DNA from: Clostridiaceae bacterium
Lineage (GTDB): Bacteria > Bacillota > Clostridia > Lachnospirales > Lachnospiraceae
DNA length: 48,486 bases
Assembly: GCA_018378255.1 (NCBI GenBank)
Contig: JAGZXV010000016.1
Coordinates: 1 to 48,486 of the forward strand
Reading direction: 5' to 3'
The position numbers and the translations under genes were made by a program. The notes below the pieces were generated by a model. It was given only the letters and a program-made list of their open reading frames with translations. It did not search any database and was not told where the DNA came from. Shown piece by piece: positions 40,452 to 48,486 of this stretch. Each line of letters opens with the position of its first letter. Position 1 is the first letter of the stretch.

Positions 40452-41348
40452 TCATTTATTCACGAAAAAACGTTCTTCCCGTGAATTTAAAATGGCTGTT
40501 CCGATTCCTTTATTGGTGAATATCTCCAGCAGCAGGCAATGGGGAATGCGGCCGTCCAAAATATGTACTCTGGAAACGCCTTCATGAATGGCGTCAATGC
40601 AGTTTTGAAGTTTCGGCAGCATTCCGCCGCCCAGCATTCCGCTGGATACGAATTCCTGGGCTTCGTCCACCGTCATTTCAGAAATCAGGGAATCTTTATC
40701 TTCAAAGTCCTTATATACTCCTTCCACATCGGTGAGGAAGGCCAGTTTTTCCGCATTGACGGCTCTGGCGATTGCACAGGCGGCGTCATCGGCATTTACA
40801 TTATAACTCAGGTAATTGTCATCGTAACCGATGGGGCAGATGATGGGAAGGAAATCTTTTTCAAGCAGATCATAGATGATCTTTGGATTCACTTCTTTGA
40901 TTTCACCTACGTAGCCGATATCTTCTCCATTGGAGTATTTTTTATCGCATTTTAACAGCATACCGTCTTTTCCACTGATTCCGACTGCCTGGATGCCCAA
41001 TTCATTGACTAATTGTACGAGGCTTTTATTTACTTTGTTCAGAACCATTTCTGCGATTTCCATGGTCGGTTCGTCAGTTACGCGGAGGCCGTTGATGAAT
41101 TTGGGCTCCATGCCTACTTTATTCACCCATTTGCTGATTTCTTTGCCGCCGCCGTGGACGATAATGGGTTTGAAACCTACCAGTTTTAATAAAACCACGT
41201 CCTGGATTACGTGTTTTTTTAATTCTTCGTCTACCATGGCGCTGCCGCCGTATTTTACTACGATGATTTTCCGGTTGAAGCGCTGGATGTAGGGAAGCGC
41301 TTCTATAAGGACTTCTGCTTTCTGCATGATGTTCTGGTCTAATTCCAT
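40452..41348 (-). CDS. argB: Acetylglutamate kinase
   Basis: 298 aa. Amino-acid-kinase fold: IIVVKYGGSAM (residues ~28-38, phosphate-binding Lys), VIVHGGGKEISKW, NGLRVTDEPTMEI (N-acetylglutamate binding), and FLTDVEGVYKDFEDKDSLISE. The N-terminal ~25-residue helix (MQKAEVLIEALPYIQRFN) is the extension found in arginine-inhibited hexameric kinases, so feedback inhibition by arginine is expected. AAGGAG lies upstream. The gap to argJ (154 bp) contains structured repeat R1. Confidence 0.96.
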   Translation of the reverse strand: MELDQNIMQKAEVLIEALPYIQRFNRKIIVVKYGGSAMVDEELKKHVIQDVVLLKLVGFKPIIVHGGGKEISKWVNKVGMEPKFINGLRVTDEPTMEIAEMVLNKVNKSLVQLVNELGIQAVGISGKDGMLLKCDKKYSNGEDIGYVGEIKEVNPKIIYDLLEKDFLPIICPIGYDDNYLSYNVNADDAACAIARAVNAEKLAFLTDVEGVYKDFEDKDSLISEMTVDEAQEFVSSGMLGGGMLPKLQNCIDAIHEGVSRVHILDGRIPHCLLLEIFTNKGIGTAILNSREERFFVNK

Positions 41349-41375
41349 AGTGGTCTCCTTTTTTTTACATTGAAC

Positions 41376-41468
41376 GTGAAGGCATTTTCGAAAATGCCTT
41401 CACGTTTTACTTTAAAGCCTTCACCCTTTACTTTAAAACCTGAAGGCTTTTCGCAAAATGCCTTCACG
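41376..41468. repeat. Arg-operon structured repeat R1 (argJ-argB junction)
   Basis: Positions 41375-41404 are a perfect 30-bp palindrome built on GAAGGCATTTT. They are followed by a degenerate middle unit and a second hairpin (GAAGGC...GCCTTC, ~41441-41466). The whole is nearly identical to R2 at 43318-43411. No U-run follows in the argB direction, so it is not a simple terminator. Confidence 0.8.
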
Positions 41469-41502
41469 TTTCATGTAAAAGTCATGTTACCCAATAAAAA
41501 AA

Positions 41503-42726
41503 TCACGAACGATAATCCGCATTAATCTTCACATAATCAAATGTCAGGTCACACCCCCAAGCCGTTGCACAGGCATTCCCCATCTTCACATCCGCAACCG
41601 CGGTCACCTCCGGCTCAGACAATATCCTGGTCGCCTCTTCTTCGCTATAATCCAGCGCCACTCCATTTTCAATGATCTGCAACTTACCGGCCGCACTCTC
41701 AAAAAACAGATCCACCTTTTCCGGATCAAACTGCGCGCCTGAATATCCCATAGCGCACAAAATACGTCCCCAATTGGCGTCATGGCCGAAAATAGCGGCT
41801 TTCGTCAAATTGGATGTGATTATGGATTTTGACAGGATAACTGCCTGCTCCTTGCTCTCAGCTCCAATCACCTTTACTTCAAAAAGCGCTGTACAGCCTT
41901 CTCCGTCGCCGGCCATTTTCTTCGCCAGCGTTTCATTGACATAGTTCAGGGCCTGTTTAAATGTATCGTAATCGGCACCTGCTTCTTTGATCTCCGGATT
42001 GCCTGCCAGGCCGTTGGCCAGCAAAAGAACCGTATCATTTGTAGAAGTATCGCCGTCCACAGAAATCATATTATAGGTATCCTTTATATCCTCGCTCAGC
42101 GCCTGTTGAAGCATTTCCTTTGAAATAGCCGCGTCCGTTGTCACAAACGCCAGCATGGTGCACATATTGGGATGAATCATGCCAGAGCCTTTGCACATTC
42201 CTCCGACCGTAACGGTTTTTCCGCCAATTTCCACCTGTACGGCCACCTCTTTCTTCACCGTATCTGTAGTCATAATCGCCTGGGCAGCCGATGTACCGCT
42301 CTCTAAACTGCCGTCCAAAAGAGGGGCCATGACCTTTATGCCTGCAGCCAGTTTATCCATGGGAAGCTGTTTTCCAATCACGCCTGTCGATGCGACCAAT
42401 ACCGCATGTTCAGGCACACTCAGCGCTTCTGCCGCCGCTGCCGCAGTGTCCTTACAGTATCCGAACCCTTTCGCGCCCGTACATGCATTGGCAATCCCGG
42501 CATTTACCACAACTGCCTGGGCAAATGGGGAGTTTTTCACGATATCCTGATCCCATTTAACCGGAGCGGCTTTCACCACATTGGTTGTAAATGTACCGGC
42601 CGCCACACATGGAACTTCACTATAGATCATGGCCATATCGGCTCTGTCCTTATACTTGATTCCTGCTGCCGTTGAAGCTGCCTGATATCCCTTTGCTGCG
42701 GTCACGCCGCCTTCTGTCTTTTTCAT
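41503..42726 (-). CDS. argJ: Glutamate N-acetyltransferase / amino-acid N-acetyltransferase
   Basis: 407 aa from the ATG at 42726, 5 nt after GGAGG. Self-cleaving Ntn hydrolase: GGMCKGSGMIHPNMCTMLAF contains the cleavage Thr, with Cys in place of the usual Ala just before it; early IKYKDRADMAMIYSEVPCVAAGTFTTN and late IFGHDANWGRILCAMGYSGA are diagnostic. It moves the acetyl group from N-acetylornithine back to glutamate, closing the acetyl cycle, and may also use acetyl-CoA. It is cytosolic, processed into alpha and beta chains. 40 bp follow the GNAT gene. Confidence 0.95.
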   Translation of the reverse strand: MKKTEGGVTAAKGYQAASTAAGIKYKDRADMAMIYSEVPCVAAGTFTTNVVKAAPVKWDQDIVKNSPFAQAVVVNAGIANACTGAKGFGYCKDTAAAAAEALSVPEHAVLVASTGVIGKQLPMDKLAAGIKVMAPLLDGSLESGTSAAQAIMTTDTVKKEVAVQVEIGGKTVTVGGMCKGSGMIHPNMCTMLAFVTTDAAISKEMLQQALSEDIKDTYNMISVDGDTSTNDTVLLLANGLAGNPEIKEAGADYDTFKQALNYVNETLAKKMAGDGEGCTALFEVKVIGAESKEQAVILSKSIITSNLTKAAIFGHDANWGRILCAMGYSGAQFDPEKVDLFFESAAGKLQIIENGVALDYSEEEATRILSEPEVTAVADVKMGNACATAWGCDLTFDYVKINADYRS

Positions 42727-42766
42727 CATATCCTCCGTTCTGCCCATTTACGGCATTTTATTCTTT

Positions 42767-43243
42767 TTACGGTCTGTGGATCTTGACAGCAGTGCTGTTT
42801 CCCACAAATTCGGTGATATTCATTTCATTTAATGTGTAATCATAATAATTTATATCATCCCGGAAGGTCCATCCCAGCTCCTGCCAGAATTTATTTCCAA
42901 GTTCATTGTCCTTAAATGCAACCAGGCTGACCTTATTGATTCCTTCCTCTTTCAGCGCCTTGGCCGCTGCCGCCGCCATCTGCTGGCCGATCCCCATTTT
43001 CCTGTAATCTTCCGCCACACAGACATGATAGAAACATCCCCGGCGGCCGTCGTGTCCGCAGAGAATTGCGCCAACGATCCCGCCATTTTCTTCCGCCACT
43101 ACGCTGGTGGTGGGATTCCTTCTGATAAAACGTTCCACACCTTCCTTCGAATCATCGATGCTTCTGATTCCGAAACCGGCTATTCCAGACCAGAGTTTAT
43201 ATACCTGATCGTAATCTTCTATTGTCATCACACGAATATTCAT
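42767..43243 (-). CDS. GNAT acetyltransferase within the arginine operon
   Basis: 158 aa from the ATG at 43243 (GAGGAG 4-5 nt upstream). GNAT fold with MTIEDYDQVYKLWSGIAGFGIRS at the start, VVAEENGGIVGAILCGHDGRRG, acetyl-CoA loop VAEDYRKMGIGQQMAAAAAKAL (~75-95) and FWQELGWTFRDD. It lies between argC and argJ, an operon position filled by N-acetylglutamate synthase in some bacteria. A single-domain glutamate acetyltransferase that primes the cycle is therefore possible, but the sequence alone does not show the substrate. Confidence 0.88.
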   Translation of the reverse strand: MNIRVMTIEDYDQVYKLWSGIAGFGIRSIDDSKEGVERFIRRNPTTSVVAEENGGIVGAILCGHDGRRGCFYHVCVAEDYRKMGIGQQMAAAAAKALKEEGINKVSLVAFKDNELGNKFWQELGWTFRDDINYYDYTLNEMNITEFVGNSTAVKIHRP

Positions 43244-43317
43244 AAATCTCCTCACTTTTGGCTTACCGCCTGTTTTCTAATAGAAAGACGTTTCTAAGAA
43301 GAGCATTTACAAGAAGG

Positions 43318-43411
43318 GTGAAGGCATTTTCGAAAATGCCTTCACGCTTTACATTAAATGCCTTCACCCTTTACATTAAAACCTCAAGGCATTTCGCAAA
43401 ATGCCTTCACG
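43318..43411. repeat. Arg-operon structured repeat R2 (argC-GNAT junction)
   Basis: A 94-bp copy of R1 with ~90% identity and one extra base. A 28-bp palindrome at 43319-43346 is followed by the middle unit GCCTTCACCCTTTAC and the closing TTTCGCAAAATGCCTTCACG. It fills most of the 183-bp gap between argC and the GNAT gene. Confidence 0.8.
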
Positions 43412-43426
43412 TTTTACATAAAAACC

Positions 43427-44467
43427 CTAAGGGAACATCGGAACCAGCTTCAGCCCTTTATTCTCCTCCAGCCCAAACATCAGATTCATATTCTGAACCG
43501 CCTGCCCCGCGGCCCCTTTCACCAGGTTATCCATAGCTCCCATCATAATAACACGTTTGGTTCTGGGATCAATCTTAAAATTCACATCCACAAAATTGCT
43601 CCCCTTCACCCACCTTGTCTGCGGCGTCACATCCTTATTCAGCACGCGGACAAAATATTCATCCGCATAATACTTATCATAAACTGCCTTCACCTCTTCA
43701 TATGTAACATCTTTCATGAGGTTTGCATAAGCGGTAATCAGAATTCCTCTGTCCATAGGCACCAGATGGGGAGTAAAATTAATCACCACCGGTTTTCCCG
43801 CCGCATAGGAGAGCTGTTCTTCAATCTCAGGCGTATGTCTGTGGGAAGCCACTCCGTAAGCTTTGATGCTTTCATTCACTTCACAGTATAAATTATCCAC
43901 CTTGGCGCCGCGGCCTGCTCCGGAAGTTCCCGATTTGGCATCGATGATGATGGTGTTTGGATCGATCAGCCCCTCCTTTACCAGCGGGTAAATGGATAAA
44001 AAAGAACAGGTGGGATAACATCCCGGGTTGGCAATCAGTCTGGCCTTTTTTACCGCCTCCCTGTTGATCTCCGGAAGGCCGTATACTGCTTCTTTCATAT
44101 ATTCCGGTGTTGGATGTTTGATTTTATACCATTCTTCGTAGATATTCACATCTTTCATGCGGAAATCTGCGCTTAAATCGATGATCTTCACTTTAGAAAG
44201 TATCTCTTCATTAACAAGGGAAGCGCACAGTCCCTGGGGGGTAGCCGTAAATACCACATCCACTTGATCCGCAAGCTCTTCCATATTATCATCCATGCAT
44301 TCCGCATCCACGATTTCAAACATATTCTGGTAAATGGATGCGTATTCCTGGCCCACATAGCTTTTGGAGCCGTACCAGACAATCTCCACATCATCCCTCT
44401 GCATGAGCAGGCGGACCAGCTCGCCTCCGGCATATCCGGTCGATCCTATAATTCCAACTTTAATCAT
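43427..44467 (-). CDS. argC: N-acetyl-gamma-glutamyl-phosphate reductase
   Basis: 346 aa from the ATG at 44467, 9 nt after AGAGG; an ATG two codons earlier is possible. Rossmann start MIKVGIIGSTGYAGGELVRLL, catalytic Cys in LIANPGCYPT (~residue 145), the KSGTSGAGRGA loop, and VASHRHTPEIEEQL with the catalytic His. It reduces N-acetylglutamyl phosphate with NADPH to the semialdehyde. First gene of the minus-strand arg operon, divergent from argG across a shared 309-bp control region. Confidence 0.95.
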   Translation of the reverse strand: MIKVGIIGSTGYAGGELVRLLMQRDDVEIVWYGSKSYVGQEYASIYQNMFEIVDAECMDDNMEELADQVDVVFTATPQGLCASLVNEEILSKVKIIDLSADFRMKDVNIYEEWYKIKHPTPEYMKEAVYGLPEINREAVKKARLIANPGCYPTCSFLSIYPLVKEGLIDPNTIIIDAKSGTSGAGRGAKVDNLYCEVNESIKAYGVASHRHTPEIEEQLSYAAGKPVVINFTPHLVPMDRGILITAYANLMKDVTYEEVKAVYDKYYADEYFVRVLNKDVTPQTRWVKGSNFVDVNFKIDPRTKRVIMMGAMDNLVKGAAGQAVQNMNLMFGLEENKGLKLVPMFP

Positions 44468-44614
44468 ATTCATTTTCCTCTCATAAACATACATATTATT
44501 TTGCAGTCATTCTCTTCCTGTCCTTATTATAATGACTTTTTTCCTATAAAGAAAGTACCATTGACAATTCTTTAAAAGAGATGTCAGAAGGTGCCATCCC
44601 TTTGATGATTCATA

Positions 44615-44643
44615 ATTATACATTATCAATGCATAATATGCAA
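44615..44643 (-). promoter_or_regulatory. argC operon promoter with ARG-box-like repeats
   Basis: On the minus strand TTGCAT (44638-44643), 17 bp, TATAAT (44615-44620). ATTCATAATTAT (44609-44620) and TGCATAATATGCA (44630-44642) are AT-rich dyads of the ArgR-box kind overlapping both promoter elements. Repression by ArgR with arginine is inferred. Confidence 0.65.
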
Positions 44644-44670
44644 GTTCTTTTTAAAAAAATCATTTTCCTA

Positions 44671-44706
44671 TTGCATTTTCATAAAATATGTTGTATATTT
44701 ATGAAA
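44671..44706 (+). promoter_or_regulatory. argG promoter with overlapping inverted repeat
   Basis: TTGCAT (44671-44676), 17 bp, TATATT (44694-44699). TTTCATAAAATAT (44677-44689) and ATATTTATGAAA (44695-44706) form an inverted repeat with a 5-bp centre covering the spacer and -10, resembling an ArgR site. AAGTTCGAAA then occurs twice 13 bp apart (44705, 44718). Confidence 0.7.
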
Positions 44707-44776
44707 GTTCGAAAATGAAGTTCGAAAGCAAATAACAGGATTAACTACATAGAAACATATTAAGGAGGAATTAATT

Positions 44777-46006
44777 ATGAAAGAGAAAGTTGTTTTAGCT
44801 TATTCAGGCGGTCTGGATACCACCGCTATTATCCCTTGGTTAAAAGAACATTTTGATTATGAAGTGATCTGCTGCTGCATCGACTGCGGCCAGGGAAATG
44901 AATTGGACGGATTGGATGAAAGGGCCAAATTATCAGGCGCTTCTAAATTATATATCGAAGACCTGGTGGATGATTTCTGCGACAACTACATCATGCCATG
45001 CGTTCAGGCAAATGCGGTTTACGAGAATAAATATCTGCTGGGAACCTCCATGGCCCGCCCTGCAATCGCTAAAAAGCTGGTTGAGATCGCCCGCAAGGAA
45101 GGCGCTTCAGCGATCTGCCACGGCGCTACCGGCAAGGGAAATGACCAGATCCGTTTTGAACTCGGTATCAAAGCTTTGGCTCCTGACTTAAAAATCATCG
45201 CTCCATGGCGTATGACGGATGTATGGACCATGCAGTCCCGTGAAGATGAGATCGAATACTGCAAACAGCACGGAATCAACCTTCCGTTCTCCGCTGATTC
45301 CAGCTACAGCCGTGACCGCAACTTGTGGCACATCAGCCATGAGGGCCTGGAACTGGAGAATCCGGCAAATGAACCGAATTATGATCATTTATTAGTGCTG
45401 GGCGTATCTCCTGAAAAAGCTCCGGATGAAGGCGAATACGTTACCATGACATTTGAAAAAGGCATTCCGGTAAGCGTTAACGGGGAAAAGATGAAAGTTT
45501 CTGATATTATCAAAAAGTTAAATGCCCTGGGCGGAAAACACGGCATCGGCATCGTGGACATCGTGGAAAACCGCGTAGTGGGCATGAAGTCCCGCGGCGT
45601 GTATGAAACTCCCGGCGGAACCATTTTGATGGAAGCCCATCAGCAGCTGGAAGAACTGGTATTAGACCGCGCTACCATGGATTTGAAAAAAGACATGGGC
45701 AATAAATTCGCTCAGATCGTATACGAGGGAAAATGGTTCACCCCTCTTCGCGAAGCGGTTCAGGCATTCGTGGAATCCACCCAGCAGTATGTGACAGGCG
45801 AAGTGAAATTCAAGCTTTACAAAGGCAACATCATCAAGGCCGGAACCACCTCTCCTTATTCACTGTACAGCGAATCACTGGCCTCCTTCACTACCGGAGA
45901 TCTGTATGACCATCATGATGCGGACGGATTCATCACCTTGTTCGGACTTCCGCTTAAGGTTCGCGCGATGAAGATGCAGGAAGTTGAGAAAAACAACAAT
46001 AAATAG
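44777..46006 (+). CDS. argG: Argininosuccinate synthase
   Basis: 409 aa. ATP loop VVLAYSGGLDTTAIIPWL (residues 5-22), SMARPAIAKKLVEIA, CHGATGKGNDQIRFE and FSADSSYSRDRNLWHISHEG are invariant family segments. It joins citrulline and aspartate with ATP to argininosuccinate. AGGAGGAATTAATT precedes the ATG. It is monocistronic and divergent from the argC operon. argH, argF and carbamoyl-phosphate synthase genes are not in the window. Confidence 0.98.
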   Translation: MKEKVVLAYSGGLDTTAIIPWLKEHFDYEVICCCIDCGQGNELDGLDERAKLSGASKLYIEDLVDDFCDNYIMPCVQANAVYENKYLLGTSMARPAIAKKLVEIARKEGASAICHGATGKGNDQIRFELGIKALAPDLKIIAPWRMTDVWTMQSREDEIEYCKQHGINLPFSADSSYSRDRNLWHISHEGLELENPANEPNYDHLLVLGVSPEKAPDEGEYVTMTFEKGIPVSVNGEKMKVSDIIKKLNALGGKHGIGIVDIVENRVVGMKSRGVYETPGGTILMEAHQQLEELVLDRATMDLKKDMGNKFAQIVYEGKWFTPLREAVQAFVESTQQYVTGEVKFKLYKGNIIKAGTTSPYSLYSESLASFTTGDLYDHHDADGFITLFGLPLKVRAMKMQEVEKNNNK

Positions 46007-46020
46007 TAAAAAATGAATTA

Positions 46021-46071
46021 AGCCGTTCCATGTGGTATCAGCAATATGCTCCACATTGAACGGCTTTTTTT
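46021..46071 (+). terminator. Terminator between argG and the GH13 gene
   Basis: AGCCGTTCCATGTGG (46021-46035) pairs with CCACATTGAACGGCT (46051-46065) with one mismatch, then seven T. On the other strand it is followed by TTAATTCATTTTTT, so it can also serve the convergent GH13 gene. Confidence 0.92.
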
Positions 46072-46092
46072 CAGCTGACTTTATGGATGTTC

Positions 46093-47967
46093 TCATCCAA
46101 TCCGCTTCAGCCAGCAGTATTCATACCCTTCCATTTCCACTTCTTCAGCGTCCATTTCCCTCCCGCTGATCAGATCCCGGTACCGTTCATTTTGGCGTCC
46201 GTCCTGATGAAGAACCGCCTTTTTCACATCCCCGCTGAAATTAAACAGCCCGATCAGCCTTTCTCCGTCCATCTCTCTCACCAGACAGAGAATCTCCTGA
46301 TCTCCTGTTTCCAGCGTGGACGTGGCGGCGGCGGCATGGAAAACCGGCTCCAAACGGCGGATCTGTTCCAGGCGGCTTAAGCCGTCAAACAGCTTCTGCT
46401 GCACCGTCCCCGGCTTTTTTGTATTCTTCTCCAGCTCCCAGGAGAATTTACCCCTGTGGAGATAGCGGGAATCACCGGCCTTTTTCACATCATTTTTATA
46501 ACTGTAATCATTGAGCTGGCCGATCTCGTCCCCGCTGTATAAAATCGGTATGCCAGACAAAGTGAACATACAGGCGTGAAGCATCAGATCCAGACGGATG
46601 CCCCTCTCCTCCCCTTCTCTGTCCCCTTCGGCCAGGGCTTTTTCAATCCCGCACATGGAAGCCGTGGTTCCGCAGAATCTGGCATCCTGGGTGACCGGAT
46701 CTTCGTTATACAGTTCTCCGCGGCTGAAACTGCCGGGGAATCTGCCTGTGAAGAAATCATTGATATACCGTTTGTGGGGTATTTCCTCCATTCCCCACCA
46801 TTTCAGGGTATCGTAATCCAGGCCCCAGCCGATATCATCGTGGCATCTGAGATAGTTCAGAAAAACATACTGCTTGGGCAGGCCGCTCAATATGTCCATC
46901 TGTTTTTTTAACAGCCTTACATCCTTAGCAGCCACGGAATTCCAGATCGTAGCCATTGTGGTCACATTATAGAGCATATGGCATTCCGGCTTTTCCAGCG
47001 TTCCGAAGTATGGAACCACCTTTTCCGGTTCCATAACCACCTCGCCTAAAAGCAGAACTCCGGGACATACGATCTCCCCGATCATCCGCATCATCCTGAC
47101 AATGGTATGGACCTTTGGCAGGTTGCGGCAGGAGGTTCCCAGTTCCTTCCAGATATAAGGGACCGCATCGATCCTGAATATGTCAATGCCCTGATTGGCC
47201 AGAAACAGGAAATTATACATCATCTCATTGAACACCCTGGGATTCTTATAGTTTAAGTCCCACTGGTAAGGATAAAATGTGGTCATTACATAATGGCCGA
47301 TTTCCGGCAGATAGGTAAAATTGCCCGGCGCCGTTGTGGGAAAGACCTGAGGCACCGTTTTCTCGTATTCGGCGGGTATCCGGTCATTGTCGAAGAAGAA
47401 ATACCGGCTCATGTACTCCCCTTCCCCATTTCTGGCCCGTTTTGCCCACTCATGGTCTTCGGACGTATGGTTCATAACAAAGTCCAGGCAGACGTTCATA
47501 TCCTGTAAATGGCACTGGGCCGAAAGTTCTTCCAAATCCTCCATGGTTCCCAGATTCTCCTGGACTTTTCTGAAATCCGATACCGCGTAGCCGCCGTCAG
47601 ATTTGCCTTCCGTCGTATCCAGCAGAGGCATCAGGTGGACATAATTTACGTGGCATTTCTTCAAATAATCCAGTTTTTTTGCCATTCCTTTCAGATCATC
47701 CGCAAAATTATCCACATACATCATCATGCCCAGCATATCGCTTTGTTTAAACCAGTCCGGATTTTCACATTTTTTCAAATCCCTGGCTTTTAACCCGTCC
47801 TTCCGGGATATGTAAAACTCATGCATCCTGCTGCACAGTTCCCCGTACATGTCTCCATTATCATATAACTCCATATACAGCCAGCGAAGCTCTTCCTCCC
47901 GCTCTTTCAAACGGTTCTGGTAAATGATATCCGCCTTTGCACCACGTTTTTCCGTCCTTTTCACCAC
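46093..47967 (-). CDS. Amylosucrase-like GH13 glycoside hydrolase/transferase
   Basis: 624 aa from a GTG at 47967, 7 nt after GAGG and 2 nt after the upstream stop. The four GH13 regions are present: CLDFVMNHTS, GIDIFRIDAV (nucleophile Asp), LLLGEVV (acid/base Glu) and LRCHDDIGW, where HDD replaces the common NHD. An N-terminal helical domain (~1-95) and the LRCHDDIGW form are typical of amylosucrase and sucrose hydrolase (GH13_4). Such enzymes split sucrose, building glucan or releasing glucose, with free fructose as product. No signal peptide, so cytosolic. A fructokinase at 11.8 kb could use the fructose; this link is inference. Confidence 0.88.
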   Translation of the reverse strand: MVKRTEKRGAKADIIYQNRLKEREEELRWLYMELYDNGDMYGELCSRMHEFYISRKDGLKARDLKKCENPDWFKQSDMLGMMMYVDNFADDLKGMAKKLDYLKKCHVNYVHLMPLLDTTEGKSDGGYAVSDFRKVQENLGTMEDLEELSAQCHLQDMNVCLDFVMNHTSEDHEWAKRARNGEGEYMSRYFFFDNDRIPAEYEKTVPQVFPTTAPGNFTYLPEIGHYVMTTFYPYQWDLNYKNPRVFNEMMYNFLFLANQGIDIFRIDAVPYIWKELGTSCRNLPKVHTIVRMMRMIGEIVCPGVLLLGEVVMEPEKVVPYFGTLEKPECHMLYNVTTMATIWNSVAAKDVRLLKKQMDILSGLPKQYVFLNYLRCHDDIGWGLDYDTLKWWGMEEIPHKRYINDFFTGRFPGSFSRGELYNEDPVTQDARFCGTTASMCGIEKALAEGDREGEERGIRLDLMLHACMFTLSGIPILYSGDEIGQLNDYSYKNDVKKAGDSRYLHRGKFSWELEKNTKKPGTVQQKLFDGLSRLEQIRRLEPVFHAAAATSTLETGDQEILCLVREMDGERLIGLFNFSGDVKKAVLHQDGRQNERYRDLISGREMDAEEVEMEGYEYCWLKRIG

Positions 47968-47969
47968 TT

Positions 47970-48486
47970 CTATTCCTCTCTTTCCTGCCTGTCCCGGTTC
48001 CACACAAAGGGTTCAACAAATTTTTCTTTCAGATGAGTTAATTCTTCTTCCGATATCCCGCAGGCGTTCAAATAACCTGCAGCCGTTCCGAAGTCTTTTT
48101 CAATATCTCCCATCAGCTTTTCCATATTGCTTCCATGGGAGCCGGAAATATCCGTTGTAAACTGTCTGACATAGTTATGGCTCATCTCATAATCTGAAAT
48201 GATGTCCTCTTTCGAAACGCCGACAGCCCCTAAAAGCAGCATAGCTATGATTCCGGTTCTGTCTTTTCCCGCCGCACAGTGGAACAGCCCCGGCCCTTTT
48301 GATCCGATCAGAAAACGGACCGCTTCCCCGATCTGGGGTTTGGAAAAACGGATCATCTGCCGGTACATGCGGATCAAAGTCCTGGTGTCGGCAACACGGT
48401 CATTTACACGGATCTGATCTGCTGAAACCGGCCCCATCAGGGATACACCTTTCCATAAGGCGCCTTCCACCCTGCGGTCCGCCATG
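47970..48486 (-). CDS. Tyrosine-protein phosphatase (IphP-like), 5' end beyond the window
   Basis: At least 171 residues, running off the right edge. The catalytic loop FHCAAGKDRTGIIAMLLLG is the HCxxGxDRTG signature of the Tyr_phosphatase3/IphP family. The frame probably continues upstream, since the family's NFRDLGG and LYRSG segments, expected ~70-90 residues before the visible part, are missing. Members remove phosphate from phosphotyrosine or phosphoinositides. Its stop is 2 nt before the GTG of the GH13 gene, so the two are in one operon. Confidence 0.9.
   Translation of the reverse strand, partial: MADRRVEGALWKGVSLMGPVSADQIRVNDRVADTRTLIRMYRQMIRFSKPQIGEAVRFLIGSKGPGLFHCAAGKDRTGIIAMLLLGAVGVSKEDIISDYEMSHNYVRQFTTDISGSHGSNMEKLMGDIEKDFGTAAGYLNACGISEEELTHLKEKFVEPFVWNRDRQEREE

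Noticed and set aside
41375..41470. Arg-operon palindromes read as a CRISPR or as terminators
   Set aside because: Units are palindromic with no unique spacers, and no U-run follows in the transcription direction.
44590..44610. TGGCAC on the minus strand upstream of argC as a sigma-54 promoter
   Set aside because: The required TTGC at -12 is absent (GACA instead), and a good TTGCAT/TATAAT promoter is adjacent.

Overview
The window looks like chromosomal DNA of a low-to-mid GC Firmicute, most probably a Lachnospiraceae (Clostridium cluster XIVa; Enterocloster, Hungatella or Lacrimispora-like). The grounds are strong AGGAGG ribosome sites, DUF1062, CD3324-type and DUF6320 proteins, lactose/cellobiose PTS genes, a sigma-54-controlled cysteine-breakdown locus and a clostridial-style arginine cluster. 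This placement is inference; there is no rRNA in the window. I saw no tRNA, CRISPR array, transposase or prophage gene.

Layout. 1-4.1 kb, mostly minus strand: a PadR/HAAS pair, a DUF1062 protein, a Mor-like protein, a YfcE-type phosphodiesterase, a Phd antitoxin with a coupled 37-codon ORF in place of a toxin, and rlmH. 4.2-9.6 kb: an envelope-flavoured minus-strand series (zinc-ribbon/LRR membrane protein, esterase, acyltransferase-membrane fusion, GNAT). 9.7-13.6 kb: an OmpR-type regulator with a ComEA-like protein, a YdcZ-type transporter, a ROK fructokinase and folD. 13.7-14.8 kb: a decayed NUDIX gene and a 440-bp near-perfect palindrome. 14.9-17.4 kb, plus strand: a three-gene ABC-2 exporter. 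17.3-26.5 kb: fchA with an elaborate leader, then a cysteine catabolism locus. In that locus a C-S lyase, symporter, redoxin and desulfidase lie behind a consensus sigma-54 promoter, and an enhancer-binding activator is co-transcribed with a desulfidase paralogue. 26.7-30.5 kb: a beta-glucoside PTS operon with two IIB genes. 30.8-32.0 kb, plus strand: an ECF sigma/anti-sigma pair. 32.0-37.2 kb: a TRAP transporter whose large permease is fused to its solute receptor, an amidohydrolase and a divergent LysR regulator. 37.3-46.0 kb: a PRD regulator and argD, argB, argJ, a GNAT gene and argC, divergent from argG. 46.1-48.5 kb: an amylosucrase-like GH13 enzyme and a truncated tyrosine phosphatase.

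The most interesting signals are mostly non-coding. (1) A ~120-nt three-hairpin element occurs twice, in the same orientation, ending exactly 14 nt before the start codons of two unrelated genes (rlmH and a GNAT). The copies show compensatory base changes, and a 7-nt loop can pair with the segment next to the ribosome site. (2) The fchA leader has its own promoter, a 70-nt multi-tier hairpin and a second hairpin that buries the Shine-Dalgarno sequence, which is riboswitch-like. (3) There is the 440-bp long-hairpin palindrome. (4) A ~94-bp structured repeat is present in two gene junctions of the arg operon. (5) A further dispersed hairpin family is present at 9.8 and 30.7 kb.

Among proteins, the standouts are the DctM-DctP fusion and a FolD lacking both cyclohydrolase residues with a separate FchA 4 kb away. 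Others are a CyuA paralogue lacking its first cluster cysteine and a NUDIX gene with its catalytic core deleted.
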